Shown here: positions 59,839 to 64,000 of the stretch, in pieces
How the letters are laid out: each line of letters begins with the position of its first letter
Numbering within the stretch: position 1 is the stretch's first letter
Assembly: GCF_030156785.1 (NCBI RefSeq)
Contig: NZ_JASGLW010000010.1
Span: 1-64,000, forward strand
Origin: Methanohalophilus sp.
GTDB lineage: Archaea > Halobacteriota > Methanosarcinia > Methanosarcinales > Methanosarcinaceae
DNA length: 64,000 nt
Direction of reading: 5' to 3'
Made by a program: the position numbers and the translations under genes
The notes under the pieces: model-generated
Told to the model about the DNA's origin: nothing
The model's input: the letters and a program-made list of their open reading frames with translations, nothing else
Database searches by the model: none

Positions 59839-60600
59839 ATGCAAATGGCGCCACAAATGGGTTACGATAGAGCCATTACTGTTTTTAGTCCCGATGGCCG
59901 ACTTTTTCAGGTAGAATATGCTCGTGAAGCTGTTAAGAGGGGTACAACAGCTGCAGGTATCAAAGCAAAAGATGGGGTTGTGCTGCTTGTTGATAAACGT
60001 ATTACAAGTAGATTGATTGAAGCTGAATCCATTGAAAAAATTTTTCAGATTGATGAACACATTGGAGTAGCCACATCAGGTCTTGTGGCGGATGCAAGGG
60101 CTCTTGTTGACCGAGCACGTGTAGAGTCTCAGATAAATATGGTTTCCTATGACGAACCAATAAATGTAGAGGTTCTTGCCAAAAAACTCTGTGATCATAA
60201 ACAGACCTACACACAATATGGTGGAGTTCGTCCCTACGGTACTGCTCTTTTGATTGCCGGAGTCGACGGTAAAATTCCAAGGCTCTTTGAAACCGATCCA
60301 AGTGGTGCACTTCTTGAATACAAGGCCACAGCAATAGGAGCCGGGAGAAATGCATTTATGGAAGTCTTTGAAGAGAAATACGACTCCGATATGAATATTG
60401 AAGATGCTATAATGCTTGGAATGGAAGCTCTTTATCAGGCATCAGACAGGAAGCTCGATGCTTCAACCCTTGAAATAGGAGTTGTCACTGCAGAAGATGG
60501 CATTTTCAGGAAATATTCTCCCGACGAAGTTAAAGACTATGTGGAGCGCATTCTTGAAAAACACAAAAATGATGCTGAAGAGCAAAACGATGAAGAATAA
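59839..60600 (+). CDS. psmA: Proteasome alpha subunit
   Basis: The 253-residue protein starts [20 protein letters not shown], has the alpha-subunit [20 protein letters not shown] and the proteasome fold, and ends in an acidic tail. It forms the outer rings of the 20S proteasome; the catalytic beta subunit is elsewhere. An AGGAG element precedes the ATG. In archaea psmA is regularly inside the exosome gene group, linking RNA and protein decay. Confidence 0.95.
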   Translation: MQMAPQMGYDRAITVFSPDGRLFQVEYAREAVKRGTTAAGIKAKDGVVLLVDKRITSRLIEAESIEKIFQIDEHIGVATSGLVADARALVDRARVESQINMVSYDEPINVEVLAKKLCDHKQTYTQYGGVRPYGTALLIAGVDGKIPRLFETDPSGALLEYKATAIGAGRNAFMEVFEEKYDSDMNIEDAIMLGMEALYQASDRKLDASTLEIGVVTAEDGIFRKYSPDEVKDYVERILEKHKNDAEEQNDEE

Positions 60601-60625
60601 TTATTGAAAAGGCGTGGTGTATTTT

Positions 60626-61318
60626 ATGATATCACTTGATGACGCACTGATTGCAAGACTTAAGAAGGGAAGCAAACATTTTGAAGTTTTTGTAGATCCA
60701 GACGGTGCTCTTGAATACAAAAAGGGCAAGGACGTTGATCTCGAAGATATTCTTGCAGCAGATTCTGTTTTTACAGATGCAAAGAAGGGTGACCATGCTT
60801 CAGAATCCCAGTTAATTGAAAATTTTGGTACTGACGATATTTACGAGGTGGCTGCTAATATCATCAAACATGGCGAATTGCAGCTCACACAGGAGCAGAG
60901 GAAACGTATGCTGGAAGAGAAGACAAGACAGGTAATCAGCATAATTGCCCAGAATGCCATTAATCCCCAGACACGCGCCCCGCACCCCCCTTCCAGAATC
61001 GAGCGTGCTATGGAAGAGGCCAAAATCCACATAGATCCTCTCAAGACTGTGGATGAGCAGGTTAATGCTGTTATGAAAGCTATCAGGCCAATTATTCCCA
61101 TCAAATTTGAAGAAGTAGATGTTGAAGTACATGTACCTGCTTCATATGCGGCTAAATCCTATGGTGAAATTGCTCACTTTTCCACTATTATCAAAGAAAA
61201 CTGGCTTAATGATGGTTCATGGGTGGGTGTTGTGAGGATGCCTGCCGGATTACAGAATGATTTCTATGGTCTTGTAAATCGTCTTACAAAAGGGGATGCA
61301 GAGACTAAGCTTCTCTGA
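60626..61318 (+). CDS. sbds: Ribosome maturation protein SBDS
   Basis: The 230-residue protein has the SBDS domain order: N-terminal FYSH domain (ISLDDALIARLKKGSKHFEVFVDP), a helical middle (IAQNAINPQTRAPHPPSRIERAMEEA) and a C-terminal ferredoxin-like domain (VEVHVPASYAAKSYGEI). It helps release anti-association factor 6 from the large subunit. ATG 60626 is preferred over GTG 60614. Confidence 0.93.
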   Translation: MISLDDALIARLKKGSKHFEVFVDPDGALEYKKGKDVDLEDILAADSVFTDAKKGDHASESQLIENFGTDDIYEVAANIIKHGELQLTQEQRKRMLEEKTRQVISIIAQNAINPQTRAPHPPSRIERAMEEAKIHIDPLKTVDEQVNAVMKAIRPIIPIKFEEVDVEVHVPASYAAKSYGEIAHFSTIIKENWLNDGSWVGVVRMPAGLQNDFYGLVNRLTKGDAETKLL

Positions 61319-61330
61319 GAGGTAATTGTG

Positions 61331-62140
61331 ATGGACCGTAAGATTGTTTTTCCCGGTCAATTTCTCTCAGAGAAAGCTTCCGATGCCGGTAACGGCACAT
61401 ATGTTAAACATGGGAAGGTTTACTCTCTCTTTTACGGAGTTGCAAATTTCAAAAACAAAGTAAGCGTGGTTCCGTTTTCAGGGCGCTATTTTCCCCATGT
61501 AAGAGATCATGTAATCGGGAAAGTAATTGAAGTGACGTCATCCAACTGGATATTTGATATCATGTCTCCCTATGATGGTCTTTTACATGTTTCGGAGTAT
61601 CCACGTCGTCTGGATAGCTCCATGATGAAGAAAACCATGGACATAGGTGATTGTGCTATCTTGCGGGTAAAAGATGTAAGCGCTTTCATGAAAGTTGAAC
61701 TGACGATGAGGGGTCATGACCTGCGCATTTTACGTATGGGCAGGATTATTGAGGTGCAGCCTTCCAAGGTGCCAAGGATCATCGGTCATAGTGGATCAAT
61801 GGTTTCTATTCTAAAGCGTGAGACTAACTGTGATATTTTCATTGGTCAGAACGGGCGTATATGGATTAATGGCAAAGATTCGGATATGGAGCATCTTATT
61901 GAAGCAATCCGTATGATTGAGAATGAATCCCATACCTCCGGACTTACGGATCGTGTTGGTCACTTCCTAAAGGGCGACGAGGAAGATCTAGGAGAGGCAG
62001 AGTTGGTTGAGGGAGAATTCGAAGGTGTTGAAGATGAAGTTCTGGACATGGAGGAAGATCTCCTGTGCCCTGATGAGATTGGCTATACGGAAGACGCATG
62101 CAGAAAGATGGATGTGCTGCTTGATGATGAAAGGCAATGA
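61331..62140 (+). CDS. rrp4: Exosome complex RNA-binding protein Rrp4
   Basis: The 269-residue cap subunit has an N-terminal strand domain (RKIVFPGQFLSE), an S1 domain (HVIGKVIEVTSSNWIFDIMSP) and a KH domain (VPRIIGHSGSMVSILKRETNCDIFIGQNG), followed by an acidic tail. GAGAGG lies nine bases before the ATG at 61331. It binds RNA at the entrance of the archaeal exosome ring. Confidence 0.95.
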   Translation: MDRKIVFPGQFLSEKASDAGNGTYVKHGKVYSLFYGVANFKNKVSVVPFSGRYFPHVRDHVIGKVIEVTSSNWIFDIMSPYDGLLHVSEYPRRLDSSMMKKTMDIGDCAILRVKDVSAFMKVELTMRGHDLRILRMGRIIEVQPSKVPRIIGHSGSMVSILKRETNCDIFIGQNGRIWINGKDSDMEHLIEAIRMIENESHTSGLTDRVGHFLKGDEEDLGEAELVEGEFEGVEDEVLDMEEDLLCPDEIGYTEDACRKMDVLLDDERQ

Positions 62141-62181
62141 TTTAAAGTTATATAAGCAAGCAGGAATAATGTGGAGAACTG

Positions 62182-63114
62182 ATGATGAGTGAAAAACCAG
62201 AACATTTTATTGATGAAAATGGCATACGTCTTGACGGAAGACGTGTTGATGAAATCCGTCCCATGAAAATTGAAATAGGTGTATTATCAAGGGCTGATGG
62301 TTCGTGTTATCTTGAATGGGGTAACAACAAAATACTTGCAGCAGTTTATGGACCGCGTGAACTTCACCCACGCAGGTTACAGCGTCCCAACGAGGCATTT
62401 GTAAGATATCGATACAATATGGCTGCTTTTTCTGTTGAAGATCGCATTAGACCTGGACCCAGCAGGCGTAGTACTGAAATTTCAAAAGTAAGTGGAGAGG
62501 CCTTTGAACCTGTTATAATGATCCAGTATTATCCGGGTGCTGTGATTGATGTAATGACCGAAGTCCTTCAAGCAGATGCTGGTACAAGGACTGCAGCAAT
62601 TAATGCCGCCACTCTCGCTCTTGCGGATGCTGGTATTCCTATGAAAGGTCTTGTGGCAGCATGTGCTGTGGGGAAAGTTGATGGACAACTTGTTCTTGAT
62701 CTCAATAAACCTGAAGACAACTATGGAGATGCCGATTTGCCCATCGCTATGACACAGGATGGCGAAATAACCTTACTCCAGATGGACGGTCACCTAACTC
62801 CGGAAGAGTTCAAAGCCGCTCTTGAAATGGCAAAGAAAGGTTGTGAGCAGATCTTTGAGATACAGCGTGAAGCTTTGATGTCCAGATATGGCGACATCGA
62901 AGTGGTTCCTGTGGCAGAGAAGGAAGAAAAGGACTCAGAAGAATCCGTAGATGTTCTGGAAGAGCAAGGAGAAAAAGTTGAAAATTTAGACGAGGAAGAA
63001 TTAACTGACGAAGAAATTGTCGAACCAGAAGCTGAAAGCGACTCCGAGGATTCTGAAGAATCAACTACAAACGCTGAAACTGAAGAAGATGAAGGTGAAA
63101 AAGATGAGCAGTGA
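62182..63114 (+). CDS. rrp41: Exosome catalytic subunit Rrp41
   Basis: The 310-residue RNase PH-fold protein has [50 protein letters not shown] in pieces, [16 protein letters not shown], the [24 protein letters not shown] region and the catalytic Asp in [11 protein letters not shown]. Residues after about 240 form a long acidic tail rich in Glu and Asp that family members usually lack or have shorter. It degrades RNA 3-prime to 5-prime using phosphate. Its stop overlaps rrp42. Confidence 0.93.
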   Translation: MMSEKPEHFIDENGIRLDGRRVDEIRPMKIEIGVLSRADGSCYLEWGNNKILAAVYGPRELHPRRLQRPNEAFVRYRYNMAAFSVEDRIRPGPSRRSTEISKVSGEAFEPVIMIQYYPGAVIDVMTEVLQADAGTRTAAINAATLALADAGIPMKGLVAACAVGKVDGQLVLDLNKPEDNYGDADLPIAMTQDGEITLLQMDGHLTPEEFKAALEMAKKGCEQIFEIQREALMSRYGDIEVVPVAEKEEKDSEESVDVLEEQGEKVENLDEEELTDEEIVEPEAESDSEDSEESTTNAETEEDEGEKDEQ

Positions 63115-63886
63115 AGTAATTTCCCGCCTCACGAAGGATTGCATTTACAACCTTATGCTCAAAGGAAAACGTGAAGATGGACGTTCCTTTGATGAGTTCA
63201 GGGATATAGACCTTGAAACTAATGTTATTGATAAAGCCGAAGGATCTGCAAAAGTGCAAATTGGTGATACGTAGGTCATGGTCGGTATCAAACTGCAAGT
63301 TGGGACGCCTTTTCCCGATGCTCCAGATTCTGGAGTAATTATGACTAGCATGGAGTTAAACCCAATCGCTTCTCCCAACTTTGAAGCAGGTCCTCCAAGA
63401 GAAAATGCAATTGAGATGGCAAGGATCGTAGATCGTGGAGTTCGTGAATCCGGAGCTATTGATCTGAACAAGCTTTGCATCACTGAAGGAGAGGCAGTCT
63501 GGATGGTCTTCATTGATGTTCATGTTTTAAATGACAGTGGAAACATCCTTAATGCGGCTTCACTTGGTGCAATTGCTGCACTTATGACCACAACTGTGCC
63601 TGCCGAAAGGGAGGGTTATGGTGAAGATATATTGATGCCAATTCGGGATATGCCGGTTTCAGTATCCCTTGTCAAGATTGGTGAGGAGATGGTTGTAGAT
63701 CCCACATATAGTGAAGAATCAGTATGTGAAGCCCGAATTACTGTAACCACAAATCAGGATGGATCAATTTGTGCCATGCAGAAAAGTGGTTCAGGTACTC
63801 TTTCAGAAGAGCAGCTTTTATACTCCATAGATGTAGCACGAGAAAAAGCAGGTGAAATACGCGAAAAGTATTTATTAGAGATATAA
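63104..63886 (+). CDS. rrp42: Exosome subunit Rrp42 with one in-frame TAG (codon 57)
   Basis: A 261-codon frame from ATG 63104 encodes a full Rrp42: [20 protein letters not shown] and [10 protein letters not shown] before the TAG (63272-63274), then [55 protein letters not shown] and [12 protein letters not shown]. The family usually has Gln (CAG or CAA) where TAG stands, in a strand with the pattern T-x-V. It is the non-catalytic partner of Rrp41. Reading on in frame gives normal length, so the TAG is not a terminator. It starts within the last codons of rrp41. Confidence 0.92.
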
Positions 63887-63922
63887 ATCTAATACAAGGT
63901 TCAAATCAGGAGATTGATTATC

Positions 63923-64000
63923 ATGGCCAAAAAATATACCAAAAAAGGACGAATAACCCGCTCTGCAGGCAGGTTCGGTACAAGGTATGGGCGTAAGGAC
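63923..64000 (+). CDS. rpl37ae: Ribosomal protein L37Ae (5-prime part, runs off the window)
   Basis: The first 26 codons read [20 protein letters not shown] then RYGRKD, matching the start of archaeal L37Ae, a zinc ribbon protein of the large subunit. CAGGAG lies upstream, near 63907. It follows rrp42 by 36 bases, as usual in this superoperon. The remainder is outside the window. Confidence 0.9.
   Translation, partial: MAKKYTKKGRITRSAGRFGTRYGRKD

Noticed and set aside
63278-63886. Separate short RNase PH-like gene starting after the TAG in rrp42
   Set aside because: The first 56 codons belong to the same protein and overlap rrp41 in the usual manner; the ATG at 63278 has no ribosome binding site.

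Overview
The window comes from a methylotrophic methanogenic archaeon, most likely a member of the Methanosarcinaceae (Methanococcoides, Methanolobus or Methanohalophilus type). Evidence: F420-dependent methylene-H4MPT reductase (mer) directly followed by fpoF of the F420H2 dehydrogenase, an MtaA-type methylcobamide:CoM methyltransferase, an FmdE-like protein, tetrahydromethanopterin genes, an archaeal FtsZ, RNase P proteins, proteasome and exosome genes, and an intron-bearing tRNA-Trp. It is almost entirely ordinary chromosome; mobile DNA is limited to three decayed fragments of one IS5-like element.

The strongest unusual signal is the genetic code. Five clearly conserved genes (trpF, a geranylgeranyl-reductase-family gene, cbiZ, proS, rrp42) are interrupted by six TAG codons in perfect frame, with family-typical sequence on both sides and no frame change. 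By my count 66 genes have a visible stop in the window, about 37 TAA and 29 TGA, and none ends in TAG. This is what one expects if TAG is a sense codon, most plausibly pyrrolysine, throughout the proteome and not only in methylamine methyltransferases. No pyl gene lies in the window.

Layout. 0.5-2.7 kb: NMD3 and an ATP-grasp protein. 3-4.1 kb: small redox and zinc proteins. 4.3-6.8 kb: mer-fpoF-nadM. 7-11.5 kb: trpD-trpF-trpE-trpG-adenylate kinase on the minus strand, with a palindrome at the promoter. 11.8-15.2 kb: TatD-like hydrolase, isocitrate dehydrogenase and a (Re)-citrate or homocitrate synthase-like gene, together giving the partial oxidative TCA route. 15.4-22.5 kb: ACT regulator, reductase, aroA, thyA, a frameshifted HD-domain gene, cbiZ, pyrF. 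22.7-28.4 kb: small proteins, mptD, hisC-argD, a bactofilin-like protein and a C2-PUA protein. 28.6-33.9 kb: rtcB-archease RNA ligation pair, a lipid synthase, an aldolase, tRNA-Thr, an FmdE-like gene and a TauE-type transporter. 34.4-39.8 kb: cdrS-like regulator plus ftsZ, a pterin-related enzyme, a second reductase. 39.8-46.5 kb: hef, glyS, aroA-prime, dut, mtaA. 46.5-51.7 kb: a possible structured RNA, a secreted protein, tRNA-Ser, an FKBP and a histidine kinase. 51.8-57.2 kb: a three-gene sulfide-assimilation (homocysteine) operon, proS and a CobT-like gene. 57.3-64 kb: tRNA-Trp whose intron is a box C/D guide, then the archaeal RNA-processing/proteasome superoperon (rpl15e, a COG1325 protein, rnp3, rnp2, psmA, sbds, rrp4, rrp41, rrp42, rpl37ae).

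The genes cooperate in methanogenic energy metabolism, amino acid and cofactor synthesis, and RNA maturation. The intron-containing tRNA-Trp and the rtcB-archease pair that would seal its exons are in the same window.
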